Of a stretch of DNA of 64,000 nt, positions 50,425-58,888 are shown piece after piece; position 1 is the stretch's first letter; every line of letters begins with the position of its first letter. The position numbers and the translations under genes were made by a program. Source of the DNA: JAVVHH01 sp965276815 (lineage in GTDB: Bacteria > Pseudomonadota > Alphaproteobacteria > Acetobacterales > Acetobacteraceae). Below the pieces are notes generated by a model. That model ran no database searches. It saw nothing but the letters and a program-made list of their open reading frames with translations, and was not told where the DNA came from. Location: the NCBI GenBank assembly GCA_965276815.1, contig CBDIBE010000012.1, positions 496,001-560,000 of the forward strand. Direction: 5' to 3'.

Positions 50425-51332
50425 GCGATGACGGTCAGTACGGCCTCACGCTGATCGCCTTCATCGGCAGCGTTTTTTCCCCGTTCTACGCCTGGTCCCG
50501 GCGACGCGGTGCCGGCGATCCGCAGCAGTTCTGCGCCGTCAACGTCGCCCTTTATGGACGGACGCGCCGCTGGGCGATGACGGAGCGCGGCGGGTCTTCG
50601 CTGGAGCGGAGCGCGGACCATCTCACAATCGGGCCGAGCACGCTGCATTGGGACGGCACTTGCCTGCGGATCCGCATCGACGAGGTGACGGCGCCGCTGC
50701 CGACCCGGTTGCGCGGCGAGATCCGCATCCACCCCGCCGGGTTGACACGGCGCAGCTTCGCCCTCGACGCGGACGGAAGGCATCGCTGGTCGCCGATTGC
50801 GCCGGCCAGCCGGGTCGAGGTTGCGCTGGAGCGTCCGGCCTTGAGCTGGTCCGGCCCCGGTTACCTCGACAGCAACGAGGGCGACCGCCCGCTCGAAGCC
50901 GATTTTTCCGAGTGGGATTGGTGCCGCGCGCCGATGCGGGACGGCGCCGCCATCCTCTACAATGCGACCCGTCTCGTGGGCGGTGAACAATCGCTGGCCT
51001 TGCGGATTGGGCGGGGCGGCGAGGTCTCCGCCTTTGATCCGCCGCCGCGGGCCGCGCTGCCGAACACGCTGTGGCGTCTGCCCCGGCGCACCCGCTGCGA
51101 TCCCGGCCACACGCCGCGGCTCCGGCAGACGCTGACCGACGCGCCGTTCTACGCGCGCTCCGTGATCGAGACCCGGCTGCATGGCGAGACGGTCGAAGGC
51201 GTGCACGAAAGCCTTTCGCTTGAGCGTTTTCGCGCCCCTTGGGTCCAAGCCATGCTGCCGTTTCGCATTCCACGGAGAATGGAGTTCCGCTCGAAGAGCC
51301 GACTGACGCGGATTACGGCGCGGAGCGGTTGA
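50421..51332 (+). CDS. crtC: Carotenoid 1,2-hydratase (hydroxyneurosporene synthase)
   Basis: A CrtC protein: LTLIAFIGSVFSPFYAWSRRRG, FCAVNVALYGRTRRWAMTERG, LHWDGTCLRIRIDEV, GYLDSNEGDRPLEADFSEWDW. TTG 50421 overlaps the crtD stop (TTGA), suggesting coupled initiation, and gives 303 residues. However family-like residues (RFDPAVPHHGYVWWYVDA) lie upstream in frame inside crtD, with no ATG, GTG or TTG between 50280 and 50421. The true start is therefore uncertain. It hydrates the psi end of neurosporene/lycopene. The 3' end overlaps the convergent gene by 20 bp. Confidence 0.85.
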   Translation: MSDDGQYGLTLIAFIGSVFSPFYAWSRRRGAGDPQQFCAVNVALYGRTRRWAMTERGGSSLERSADHLTIGPSTLHWDGTCLRIRIDEVTAPLPTRLRGEIRIHPAGLTRRSFALDADGRHRWSPIAPASRVEVALERPALSWSGPGYLDSNEGDRPLEADFSEWDWCRAPMRDGAAILYNATRLVGGEQSLALRIGRGGEVSAFDPPPRAALPNTLWRLPRRTRCDPGHTPRLRQTLTDAPFYARSVIETRLHGETVEGVHESLSLERFRAPWVQAMLPFRIPRRMEFRSKSRLTRITARSG

Positions 51333-51732
51333 CGGCCGCCGGAGCGTTTTGCCCGGTGCAGATCCGCAGCACATCGCCACCGGCCCAGCCGGACTGCAAA
51401 GCGTCGAAACACATGACCTGCGAGCCGGCCGGAATGCTGGGCACGGGCAGCGCATTATCCGTCTCGAGCGTGCTCTGCTCGACCCAGCCGAGCGCCTGGC
51501 CGTACTGAATCAAGCACCAATCCTTGGCGCAGCCGCGCACGTCCACTGAGCGCTGGTTAATCACCTCGTCGAGGCCGGCGTATTCGTGGCCGGGTCCGGC
51601 CCGCATGAAAGTGCTCATCGCCATCGTGCGCGGGTCTGCGTGGGCGCAGACGGCGCATTGAACGAGTAGGGGCAACGCAAGAACAACTCGATTCCGCAAT
51701 CTCGATAACTCGATGTTCGCTGATTTGCGCAC
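51313..51732 (-). CDS. Secreted SH3-like domain protein
   Basis: A 139-residue protein: basic N-terminus and hydrophobic stretch RVVLALPLLVQCAVCAHA as signal peptide, then a bacterial SH3-like domain (MRAGPGHEYAGLDEVINQ, RGCAKDWCLIQYGQALGWVEQSTLE) with a Cys pair likely in a disulfide. The start is GTG 51732 with AAGGA 9 bases upstream; the open frame beyond it overlaps PpsR sites. It is divergent from pufL2 and shares its promoter region. SH3b proteins bind peptidoglycan or protein partners in the envelope; a role in the photosynthetic membrane is speculative. Confidence 0.7.
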   Translation of the reverse strand: MRKSANIELSRLRNRVVLALPLLVQCAVCAHADPRTMAMSTFMRAGPGHEYAGLDEVINQRSVDVRGCAKDWCLIQYGQALGWVEQSTLETDNALPVPSIPAGSQVMCFDALQSGWAGGDVLRICTGQNAPAAVNRSAP

Positions 51733-51762
51733 CGGTTGCCGTCCTTCTCTGACATGCTTGAC

Positions 51763-51801
51763 TGTCAGATAATTCTGACACATTGTCAAAGCCGCACTAC
51801 A
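51763..51801. promoter_or_regulatory. Two PpsR/CrtJ sites upstream of the second puf operon
   Basis: TGTCAGATAATTCTGACA (51763-51780) is a perfect TGT-N12-ACA site and TGTCAAAGCCGCACTACA (51784-51801) a second, 3 bp apart. They are 39-77 bp upstream of the pufL2 start and also upstream of the divergent SH3 gene, so the second reaction centre seems to belong to the same regulon as bch/crt genes. Confidence 0.82.
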
Positions 51802-51839
51802 CTTCCTTGCCAGCCCGCCAACACTCCCGGAGCCTGCTC

Positions 51840-52685
51840 ATGGCGATGATGTCGTATGAACAGAAGTATCGCGTGCGCGGCGGCACGTTGATCGGGGGCG
51901 AGTTCTTCGATTTTTGGGTGGGGCCGTTCTATGTCGGGTTTTTCGGCGTCACGACGGCGTTCTTTGCCAGTCTCGGCACGCTGCTTATCGTCTGGGGCGC
52001 CGCGAACGGCCCGACCTGGGCGCTGTTCAAGATCAGCATCAACCCGCCGCCGATCAAATACGGCCTCGGCTGGGCGCCGCTGCTGGATGGCGGCCTGTGG
52101 CAGCTCATCACCATCTGCGCGCTCGGCGCGTTCATCTCTTGGGCGCTGCGCCAGGTCGAAATCGCGCGCAAGCTGGGCATGGGGCTGCACGTGCCGATCG
52201 CCTTCAGTTGCGCGATTTTCGCTTACGCCTCGCTGGTCGTGTTCCGGCCGTTGCTGCTCGGCGCTTGGGGCTACGGATTTCCCTACGGGATCATGAGCCA
52301 CCTTGATTGGGTGTCCAACGTCGGCTACCAATACTTGCACTTCCACTACAACCCGGCGCACATGCTGGCGGTGACTTTCTTCTTCACCACTACATTTGCG
52401 CTGGCGCTGCACGGCGGCGAAATACTGGCTGCGGCCAATCCAGGCCGCGGTGAGCCGCTGAAATATGGCGGGCACGAAAGCGTCTACTTCCGCGATACTA
52501 TCACCTATTCGATTGGCGAGCTCGGCATCCACCGGCTCGGCTACTTCCTGGCGATCAATGCCGGGCTGTGGAGCGCGATCTGCATCCTGATCTCCGGGCC
52601 GTTCTGGACCCGCGGCTGGCCTTATTGGTGGAGCTGGTGGCTGAACATGCCGATCTGGGACGCCAAGGGCTTTTACGGCTGGTAG
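51840..52685 (+). CDS. pufL: Reaction-centre L subunit (second set)
   Basis: A 281-residue second L subunit, MAMMSYEQKYRVRGGTLIGG, ending NMPIWDAKGFYGW. All cofactor ligands of the first copy are kept: HLDWVSNVGYQYLHFHYNPAHM, LALHGG and GIHRLG. Differences are spread over the whole chain (e.g. ISINPPPIKYGLGWAPLLDGG), so it is an old paralogue or an acquired copy rather than a recent duplicate. ATG 51840 has GGAG 7 bases upstream; 19 in-frame codons before it overlap PpsR sites. No pufBA precedes it. Confidence 0.95.
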   Translation: MAMMSYEQKYRVRGGTLIGGEFFDFWVGPFYVGFFGVTTAFFASLGTLLIVWGAANGPTWALFKISINPPPIKYGLGWAPLLDGGLWQLITICALGAFISWALRQVEIARKLGMGLHVPIAFSCAIFAYASLVVFRPLLLGAWGYGFPYGIMSHLDWVSNVGYQYLHFHYNPAHMLAVTFFFTTTFALALHGGEILAAANPGRGEPLKYGGHESVYFRDTITYSIGELGIHRLGYFLAINAGLWSAICILISGPFWTRGWPYWWSWWLNMPIWDAKGFYGW

Positions 52686-52694
52686 GGGGCGGGC

Positions 52695-53690
52695 ATGGCA
52701 CGGTTTCACACGCTCTACACCGCCATCGAGTTGGAAGGCCCGCTTGAGGAGGGGCTGCCGTACAAGTTTGCCGGCTCGCCGCGGGTGTTCCGGCCGTTCC
52801 ACTCGCGTTGGCTCGGGCGGATCGGCGAGACGCAGGTCTTCCCGACCTACCTCGGCGCCACCGGAATCCTTTCGCTGATTTGCGGCTTCATCGCCATCGA
52901 GATCATCGGGCTCAATATGTGGGCCTCGGTGGATTGGAACGTGATCCGCTTCATCAAGATGCTGCCGTTCCTGTCGCTCGAGCCGCCGCCGGCAAAGTAT
53001 GGGCTATCGATTTTCCCGCCGCTGCGCGAGGGCGGGTGGTGGCTGATGGCCGGGTTCTTCCTGACCGCTGCTATTTTACTGTGGTGGGTGCGGATGTATC
53101 GGCGGGCGATCCAGATCGGCATGGGCACGCATGTCGCCTGGGCGTTTGCGTCGGCGATTTGGCTTTATCTGGTGCTCGGCTTCATCCGGCCGATCCTGAT
53201 GGGGAGCTGGTCGGAGGCGGTGCCGTTCGGGATCATCGCCCACCTCAACTGGACGGCGACGTTCTCCGTCCGTTACGGCAATCTGTTCTACGACCCGTTC
53301 CACATGCTCTCGATCGTCTTCCTGTATGGGTCGACGCTGCTGTTTGCGATGCATGCCGGGACGATCCTCGCCGTCACCCCGTTCGGCGGCGAGCGCGAGA
53401 CGCACGAGATCGCCGACCGCGGCACGGCGATGGAGCGCGCGGCGATCTTCTGGCGCTGGACGATGGGGTTCAACGCCAATTTCGAGTCGATCCACCGCTG
53501 GATCTACTGGTTCGCCATCCTGACCACCATCACCGGCGGCATCGGCATCCTGATCACCGGGACGCTGGTGGACAACTGGTATCTCTGGGGCGTCAAGCAC
53601 GGGATTGCGCCGGACTACGCGCCGCTCGCCGGGATTCCGGCGATGCCGCCGGCTGACGTGATCAAGCACTATTCGCTTGGAGCGCCCTGA
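52695..53690 (+). CDS. pufM: Reaction-centre M subunit (second set)
   Basis: A 331-residue second M subunit, MARFHTLYTAIELEGPLEEG. Ligands: HLNWTATFSVRYGN, LFYDPFHMLSI, LLFAMHAG, the Glu in RETHEIADRG, and SIHRWIYW. The N-terminus is longer and different from the first M, and an Asp replaces Asn in YDPFHM next to the special-pair His. The C-terminus (PPADVIKHYSLGAP) is also distinct. Starts 9 bp past pufL2. Intact and apparently functional. Confidence 0.95.
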   Translation: MARFHTLYTAIELEGPLEEGLPYKFAGSPRVFRPFHSRWLGRIGETQVFPTYLGATGILSLICGFIAIEIIGLNMWASVDWNVIRFIKMLPFLSLEPPPAKYGLSIFPPLREGGWWLMAGFFLTAAILLWWVRMYRRAIQIGMGTHVAWAFASAIWLYLVLGFIRPILMGSWSEAVPFGIIAHLNWTATFSVRYGNLFYDPFHMLSIVFLYGSTLLFAMHAGTILAVTPFGGERETHEIADRGTAMERAAIFWRWTMGFNANFESIHRWIYWFAILTTITGGIGILITGTLVDNWYLWGVKHGIAPDYAPLAGIPAMPPADVIKHYSLGAP

Positions 53691-54736
53691 TGGGTTCGCT
53701 GGGCTGGACGATCGGCATCTCTGGGGCGGTTGCGGCGCTGTTCGTCGTGATCGTACCGGAGTGGACGGCGCCGAACTGGGACGGGATCCAGCTCGGCAAC
53801 CAGCCGAGCTCGATGATTCAGTTCCCGCATGGCCAGGCGCCGGAACCGGTGAGCCAGGACCCGCCGGCGCCGCTGCCGGCGGCGGCCACTGGCGGGCAAA
53901 AAGCGTCTGCCGTTTACAAAAACGTTCAGGTGCTGGGCGATCTCGAACAAGGCCAGTTCATGCGGCTGCAGGAGGCGATCACCCAATGGGTGGCGCCGCA
54001 GGCGGGTTGCGCCTTCTGCCATGCAGGCAACGATTACGCCTCCGACGCCAAGCCGCAGAAGGTCGCGGCCCGGCTGATGCTCAGCATGACCAGGCACATC
54101 AATGCCGACATGCAAAACCACGTCGCTCCGTCCGGCGTGACTTGCTTTACTTGCCATCGCGGCCAGCCGATCCCGGCGGAGACCTGGTTCCCCTCGGTGC
54201 CCGAGCCGGAAAAGCGCTTCGTCGCCACGCAAGAACCGTATCGCGAAGCCGCCGACACGGTCCGCAAATTCTTCCCCGACGCAGGCTGGCAGGAGTATTA
54301 TCTCGGCGACGAGCCGATCTCCGCCCAATCCGTCACCGCCCTGCCGAGCAAGACGGTCGCCGCGCAGGTCGAGGTCAAGCGCATCTATGAGATGATGATG
54401 CAGATGGCCGACGGCATGGGCGTCAATTGCGGCTTTTGCCACAATTCCCGCGCCTTCATGGTCTGGGAGCAGAGCACGCCGGCCCGCTGGATCGCGCATT
54501 ACGCGATCGAGCAGGTGCGCGACCTCAACCGCAACTGGCTGCTCAAGCTTGGCCATCAGATGCCGATGGCGCGGACCCTGGTCGGCGAGACGCATCTGCC
54601 GGTCCTGCCGGCCAATGAGGCCGGCACGCAGACCGGCAACGGCTTCGTCGTCTGCGCCACCTGCCATTACGCGCAGCCCAAGCCGATGGGCGGCGCCAAC
54701 GTGATCGCGGCGTATCCCGGCCTGGTCGGGCCGTAG
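53690..54736 (+). CDS. pufC: Reaction-centre tetraheme cytochrome subunit (second set)
   Basis: A 348-residue second PufC with four CxxCH sites: CAFCH, CFTCH, CGFCH and CATCH. The N-terminal span GWTIGISGAVAALFVVIVPEW is an uncleaved anchor; a Pro/Ala-rich linker (QDPPAPLPAAAT) follows. The ATG overlaps the pufM2 stop (TGATG). The region between hemes 2 and 3 differs strongly from the first PufC, which may change docking of soluble donors. puhA starts directly after the stop codon. Confidence 0.95.
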   Translation: MGSLGWTIGISGAVAALFVVIVPEWTAPNWDGIQLGNQPSSMIQFPHGQAPEPVSQDPPAPLPAAATGGQKASAVYKNVQVLGDLEQGQFMRLQEAITQWVAPQAGCAFCHAGNDYASDAKPQKVAARLMLSMTRHINADMQNHVAPSGVTCFTCHRGQPIPAETWFPSVPEPEKRFVATQEPYREAADTVRKFFPDAGWQEYYLGDEPISAQSVTALPSKTVAAQVEVKRIYEMMMQMADGMGVNCGFCHNSRAFMVWEQSTPARWIAHYAIEQVRDLNRNWLLKLGHQMPMARTLVGETHLPVLPANEAGTQTGNGFVVCATCHYAQPKPMGGANVIAAYPGLVGP

Positions 54737-55549
54737 ATGGAGCATGCCATGCTGCCAGGATCGTTCACCGAACACTTCGACGCGGTGCAGATCATCGTCG
54801 CCGCCTTCTTCGCCTTCTTCCTCGGGCTGGTGTATTATTTGCGCCGGGAAGACAAGCGGGAGGGCTACCCGCTCGTCGACGATATCTCGCCCGTCGGCCG
54901 CCCGATCGAGGGTTTCCCGATGATGCCGCCGGCGAAAATCTACACCTTGCTCGATGGTGGTACGGCGCAAATGCCGCACTACGACGAACCCTCGGAAATG
55001 CGCGCCGCCCCGCTGCTCCGCTTCCCCGGCGCGCCGCTGGTGCCGATCGGCGACGCCATGTCCGCCGAGATCGGGCCCGGCGCCTACCCGAGGCGGCAAA
55101 ACACGCCGTTCATGGCGCAAGGATTTCCGCAGGTCCGCCCGCTGCGCGTCGCCGTCGATTGGCAGGTCGCGCGCGGCGACCCGGACCCGCGCGGCATGCG
55201 CGTCCTGGACGCGACCCGGCGCGAGGTCGGCACCGTGACCGATCTCTGGGTGGACCGGGCGGTGAAAATCCTGCGCTACCTCGAGGTCGAACTCGACGGC
55301 GCCGCCGGCAAGCCGTTGCTGCTGCCGATCTTCCACGCGGCGATCCGGCCGAAGCGCCGTGTCGTCTTGGTCAACACGTTGCTGGCCGGCGACTTCCACG
55401 GTGTGCCACGCACTGTGCATCCCGAAGAGATCACCGCGCGCGAGGAGGATCAAGTGAACGCATATTACGCGGGAGCCCAGATGTATGGGCGCGGGCGCGG
55501 GGGTGGCATCGTCACCGCAATCACCCCGGCGCCGAGGGTGGCCGGATGA
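54737..55549 (+). CDS. puhA: Reaction-centre H subunit
   Basis: A 270-residue PuhA: one N-terminal membrane span (IIVAAFFAFFLGLVYYLRREDKREGYPL), then the cytoplasmic PRC-type beta barrel (PLRVAVDWQVARGDPDPRGM, GTVTDLWVDRAVKILRYLEVEL, VNTLLAGDFHGVP, PEEITAREEDQVNAYYAGAQMYG). ATG 54737 follows the pufC2 stop with no gap. It is the only H subunit in the window, so it may serve both L/M pairs or be dedicated to the second one. A second puhA elsewhere cannot be excluded. Confidence 0.95.
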   Translation: MEHAMLPGSFTEHFDAVQIIVAAFFAFFLGLVYYLRREDKREGYPLVDDISPVGRPIEGFPMMPPAKIYTLLDGGTAQMPHYDEPSEMRAAPLLRFPGAPLVPIGDAMSAEIGPGAYPRRQNTPFMAQGFPQVRPLRVAVDWQVARGDPDPRGMRVLDATRREVGTVTDLWVDRAVKILRYLEVELDGAAGKPLLLPIFHAAIRPKRRVVLVNTLLAGDFHGVPRTVHPEEITAREEDQVNAYYAGAQMYGRGRGGGIVTAITPAPRVAG

Positions 55550-56160
55550 GCGCCTCGCCATGGCCTTGGGCCACCCCTTCGCCGGTGCGGCTGCGCGAGG
55601 TGGAGAGCATCGTCTGGCAGGGCGCGCCGTCCTGGCGCATCACGGCGGTGCGGCTGTTCCATGTGCGGCTGATCGCCGCCTACTGCATGGTGCTGATGCT
55701 GGCCGACATGGTCGGCGCCCGGCTGCAGCATCAAGGCGCTTGGGGGGCGGTGCACGCCGCCATACCGGGTTTCCTGATCGGCGCCGGCACCCTGCTGTTC
55801 TTTGCCGCACTCGCCTGGGGCACTGCGCGCACCACGCGCTACACGGTGACCAGCGAGCGCGTCGTGCTGCAATTCGGCCTGGCGCTTCACGGCACGCTCA
55901 GCATCCCGCTGCACCGCATTGCCGCGGTGGCGGTGCGGGTGCGCGACGATGCGACCGGCGACGTCGTGCTCCGGCCGCATGCCGGGTCGCGGCTGGCGTT
56001 CGTAAAACTCTGGCCTTGCGTGCGCCCCTGGCACTTTGCTGCGCCGCAACCGATGCTGCGCGACACGCCGCAAGCTGCTCAAGTGGCGACCGCGCTGACC
56101 CGGCTGGTCGCCGCCGCGCAGCGCCGGCCCGAACCCGTCACCACGTCCGTCGCCGCCTGA
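55546..56160 (+). CDS. puhB: Photosynthetic complex assembly protein PuhB
   Basis: A 204-residue PH-domain membrane protein: ESIVWQGAPSWRITAVRLFHVRL, two or three membrane segments, then TTRYTVTSERVVLQFGLALHGTLSIPL, the bPH2 domain. PuhB assists assembly of the reaction centre and LH1. ATG 55546 overlaps the puhA stop (ATGA). It closes the pufL2M2C2-puhA-puhB unit; a PpsR site and bchI follow 38 bp later. Confidence 0.88.
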   Translation: MSASPWPWATPSPVRLREVESIVWQGAPSWRITAVRLFHVRLIAAYCMVLMLADMVGARLQHQGAWGAVHAAIPGFLIGAGTLLFFAALAWGTARTTRYTVTSERVVLQFGLALHGTLSIPLHRIAAVAVRVRDDATGDVVLRPHAGSRLAFVKLWPCVRPWHFAAPQPMLRDTPQAAQVATALTRLVAAAQRRPEPVTTSVAA

Positions 56161-56197
56161 TATCCCCGCCTGTGGCGTTTCCGGGAGCGGGTGCTAT

Positions 56198-56215
56198 TGT
56201 CAACGAAGGTTGACA
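56198..56215 (+). promoter_or_regulatory. PpsR/CrtJ site upstream of bchI
   Basis: TGTCAACGAAGGTTGACA is a perfect TGT-N12-ACA palindrome, 14 bp upstream of the bchI start. It indicates a promoter here, so bchIDO can be transcribed independently of the reaction-centre operon. Confidence 0.8.
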
Positions 56216-56228
56216 GGAAACCGTCCAA

Positions 56229-57245
56229 ATGCGTTCAACATTCCCGTTTTCGGCCATCGCCGGGCAGGAAGAGATGAAGCAGGCCCTGCTGGTCGCGGCG
56301 ATCGATCCGAGGATCGGCGGCGTGCTCGTGTTCGGCGATCGAGGGACCGGTAAATCGACCGCTGTTCGCGCGCTCGCGGCGTTGCTGCCGCCGATGCAGG
56401 TCGTCGAGGGATGCCGCTTCAATTGCGACCCGGCTGCGCCGGAGACCTGGTGCGACGAATGCCGCGCCGCGGCGCGCAATGGCGCGCGCGCGGCGGCGGT
56501 TCCGGTCGTGGACCTGCCGCTCGGCGCGACCGAGGATCGCGTGGTGGGCGCGCTCGACCTGGAGCGCGCGCTGGCACATGGCGAGAAGGCGTTTGAGCCC
56601 GGCCTGCTGGCCCGTGCCAACCGCGGCTTTCTTTATATCGATGAGGTCAACCTGCTTGAGGACCATCTTGTCGACCTGCTGATCGACGTAGCGGCCTCGG
56701 GCGAGAACGTTGTCGAGCGCGAAGGGCTGAGCGTGCGCCATCCCGCCCGGTTCGTGCTGGTGGGTAGCGGCAATCCCGAGGAAGGCGAACTGCGGCCGCA
56801 ATTGCTCGACCGGTTCGGCCTGTCGGTCGACGTCCGCACGCCGGAGGATATCGCGACGCGGATCGCCATCGTGCGCCGCCGCGACGCCTTCGACCGTGAC
56901 CCGGCCGGGTTCACCGCGGAGTGGGCGGAGCAGGACGCGGCGCAGCGCGAGCAGATCATCGCGGCCCGCGAACGACTGCCGGAGGTCGAGGTGCCGGACG
57001 CGGTGCTGGAGGATGCGGCCGAGCTCTGCATACGGCTCGGCACGGACGGGCTGCGCGGCGAGCTGACGTTGATGCGAGCGGCGCGCGCGCTCGCCAGCCT
57101 CGAGGGCGCCGAGCATGTGGTGCGGGCGCACGTGATCCAGATGGCGCCGTCGTCGCTGCGGCATCGGCTGCGGCGCGATCCGCTGGACGACGCCGTCTCG
57201 ACGACGAGGGTCAGCCGGGCGGTCGTGGACCTGTTCGCGGCATGA
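56229..57245 (+). CDS. bchI: Magnesium chelatase subunit I
   Basis: A 338-residue AAA+ ATPase: Walker A GDRGTGKSTAVRAL near residue 36, Walker B FLYIDEVNLLEDH near 136, sensor LVGSGNPEEGELRPQLLDRFGL. With BchD and BchH it inserts Mg into protoporphyrin IX. ATG 56229; the stop overlaps bchD by 4 bp. Standard length for the family. Confidence 0.95.
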   Translation: MRSTFPFSAIAGQEEMKQALLVAAIDPRIGGVLVFGDRGTGKSTAVRALAALLPPMQVVEGCRFNCDPAAPETWCDECRAAARNGARAAAVPVVDLPLGATEDRVVGALDLERALAHGEKAFEPGLLARANRGFLYIDEVNLLEDHLVDLLIDVAASGENVVEREGLSVRHPARFVLVGSGNPEEGELRPQLLDRFGLSVDVRTPEDIATRIAIVRRRDAFDRDPAGFTAEWAEQDAAQREQIIAARERLPEVEVPDAVLEDAAELCIRLGTDGLRGELTLMRAARALASLEGAEHVVRAHVIQMAPSSLRHRLRRDPLDDAVSTTRVSRAVVDLFAA

Positions 57246-58888
57246 ATCCGGCGGCTTTGCTGGCCGTGGACCCGGCCGGATTGGGCGGCGCCGTCCTGCG
57301 CGGGCGACCGGGACCGGGGCGTGAGCGATTCTTGGAGGCGTTACGGGCGGCGTTGCCGCCGGGCGCGCCGATCCGCCGGGTCCCGCTGCATATCGGCGAA
57401 GACCGGCTGCTCGGCGGCCTGGACCTCGCGGCCACGCTGCAGGCGGGCCGACCGGTTGCGCAGCGCGGCCTGCTCGCCGAGGCGGATGGGGGCGTGATCG
57501 TGCTGGCGTCCGCTGAGCGGTTAGCTAGCCAGACCGCGGCCCGGATCGCCGCCGTGCTCGATCAAGGCGAAGTGGTCGCCGAGCGCGACGGGTTGGCCCG
57601 GCGCCATCCCACCGTCATCGCGGCGATCGCGCTCGACGAGGGCGAGGCGGACGATGAGTCGGTTCCTGCCTCGTTGCGGGATCGCCTGGCCTTCCAACTC
57701 GACCCTGAAGCCATGGGAGCGCTCGACCCGATCGATGCGAACGCCGCCCGCACGCTGCTGCCTTTCGTGCAGATGAGCGATGAAGTCGTCGAGACGCTCA
57801 GCATCACCGCGGCGGCGCTCGGGATCGCCTCGCTGCGCGCGCCCCTGTTGGCCGTCCGCGCCTCCCGGGCTGCGGCGGCGCTCGCTGGGCGTCGGGAGGT
57901 GCTGGTCGAGGACGTAGCGCTGGCGGCGCGCTTGGTGCTTGGCCCGCGGGCGACGGCCGTAGAGGCGGCCGAGCCGCCGCCGGAAACTCCTCGGCAAGAT
58001 GACGCGCCGGCGGAAACCAGCGACGATATCGGTGGTCAGATGGCCGATAGGGTCCTTACCGCAGCGATGGCTGCGCTGCCTTCCGGCCTGCTTGCCAAGC
58101 TGGCCGGCGCGCAGGACCGCAGCCGCGCCAAGCCCGGCCGCTCGGGCGCGGCGATGCGCGCCGGCGCGCGCGGCCGGCCGGCCGGCACCCGCCCCGGCGA
58201 TCCGCGCACCGGGCTGCGGCTCAACCTCGTCGAGACGCTGCGCGCCGCGGTGCCCTGGCAGGGCGTGCGCGGCGGCAATGGCCGCATCCGGGTCCGGCGC
58301 GACGATTTCCGGGTGATCCAGCGCAAGCCGCGCTCGGAAACGACGACGATTTTCCTGGTCGACGCCTCCGGCTCGCAGGCGCTGAACCGCCTCGCCGAGG
58401 CCAAAGGCGCGGTCCAGCAGTTGCTGGCCGAGTGTTACGTGCGGCGCGACCAAGTGGCCTTGCTCGCCTTCCGCGGCCGCGGCGCCGAATTGCTCCTGCC
58501 GCCGACACGCTCCCTGGTGCGGGCGAAACGCAGCCTGGCTGGCTTGCCCGGCGGCGGGGGGACGCCGTTGGCGGCGGGGCTCGATGCCGGATGCGCCCTT
58601 GCCGACGGCGTCCGCCGGCGCGGCGGCACGCCCTCCATCGTTCTGTTGACGGATGGGCAGGCGAATGTCGGGCGGGACGGGCGCGGCGGCCGCGACGCGG
58701 CGGAGCGGGATGCCGCAGACGCCGCGAGCCGTATCCGCCGCGCCGGGCACCGCGCGCTGCTGGTCGACACCTCGCCGCGCGCGCACCCTTCTGGGCGCCG
58801 GATCGCCGCCGCAATGGGTGGGCGCTACCTCGCTCTGCCGCTGGCCGCGCCAGCCGCGCTGCTCGACGCGGTGCGCGTCGGTGAGTGA
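57242..58888 (+). CDS. bchD: Magnesium chelatase subunit D
   Basis: A 548-residue protein with an N-terminal degenerate AAA+ domain lacking a good P-loop (LRGRPGPGRERFLEAL), an acidic/Pro-rich linker (EPPPETPRQDDAPAE), and a C-terminal VWA domain with MIDAS residues FLVDASGSQ near 373, GGTPLAAGL and LLTDGQ near 470. ATG 57242 overlaps bchI (ATGA). Forms the ID hexamer platform of Mg chelatase. Confidence 0.94.
   Translation: MNPAALLAVDPAGLGGAVLRGRPGPGRERFLEALRAALPPGAPIRRVPLHIGEDRLLGGLDLAATLQAGRPVAQRGLLAEADGGVIVLASAERLASQTAARIAAVLDQGEVVAERDGLARRHPTVIAAIALDEGEADDESVPASLRDRLAFQLDPEAMGALDPIDANAARTLLPFVQMSDEVVETLSITAAALGIASLRAPLLAVRASRAAAALAGRREVLVEDVALAARLVLGPRATAVEAAEPPPETPRQDDAPAETSDDIGGQMADRVLTAAMAALPSGLLAKLAGAQDRSRAKPGRSGAAMRAGARGRPAGTRPGDPRTGLRLNLVETLRAAVPWQGVRGGNGRIRVRRDDFRVIQRKPRSETTTIFLVDASGSQALNRLAEAKGAVQQLLAECYVRRDQVALLAFRGRGAELLLPPTRSLVRAKRSLAGLPGGGGTPLAAGLDAGCALADGVRRRGGTPSIVLLTDGQANVGRDGRGGRDAAERDAADAASRIRRAGHRALLVDTSPRAHPSGRRIAAAMGGRYLALPLAAPAALLDAVRVGE

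Noticed and set aside
49488..51332. 614-codon plus-strand open frame spanning most of crtD and crtC
   Set aside because: Only the part after about 50370 resembles a protein family (CrtC). The first 300 codons are the +1 shadow of crtD, Arg/Gly/Ala-rich without any domain, so it is not a fused gene.
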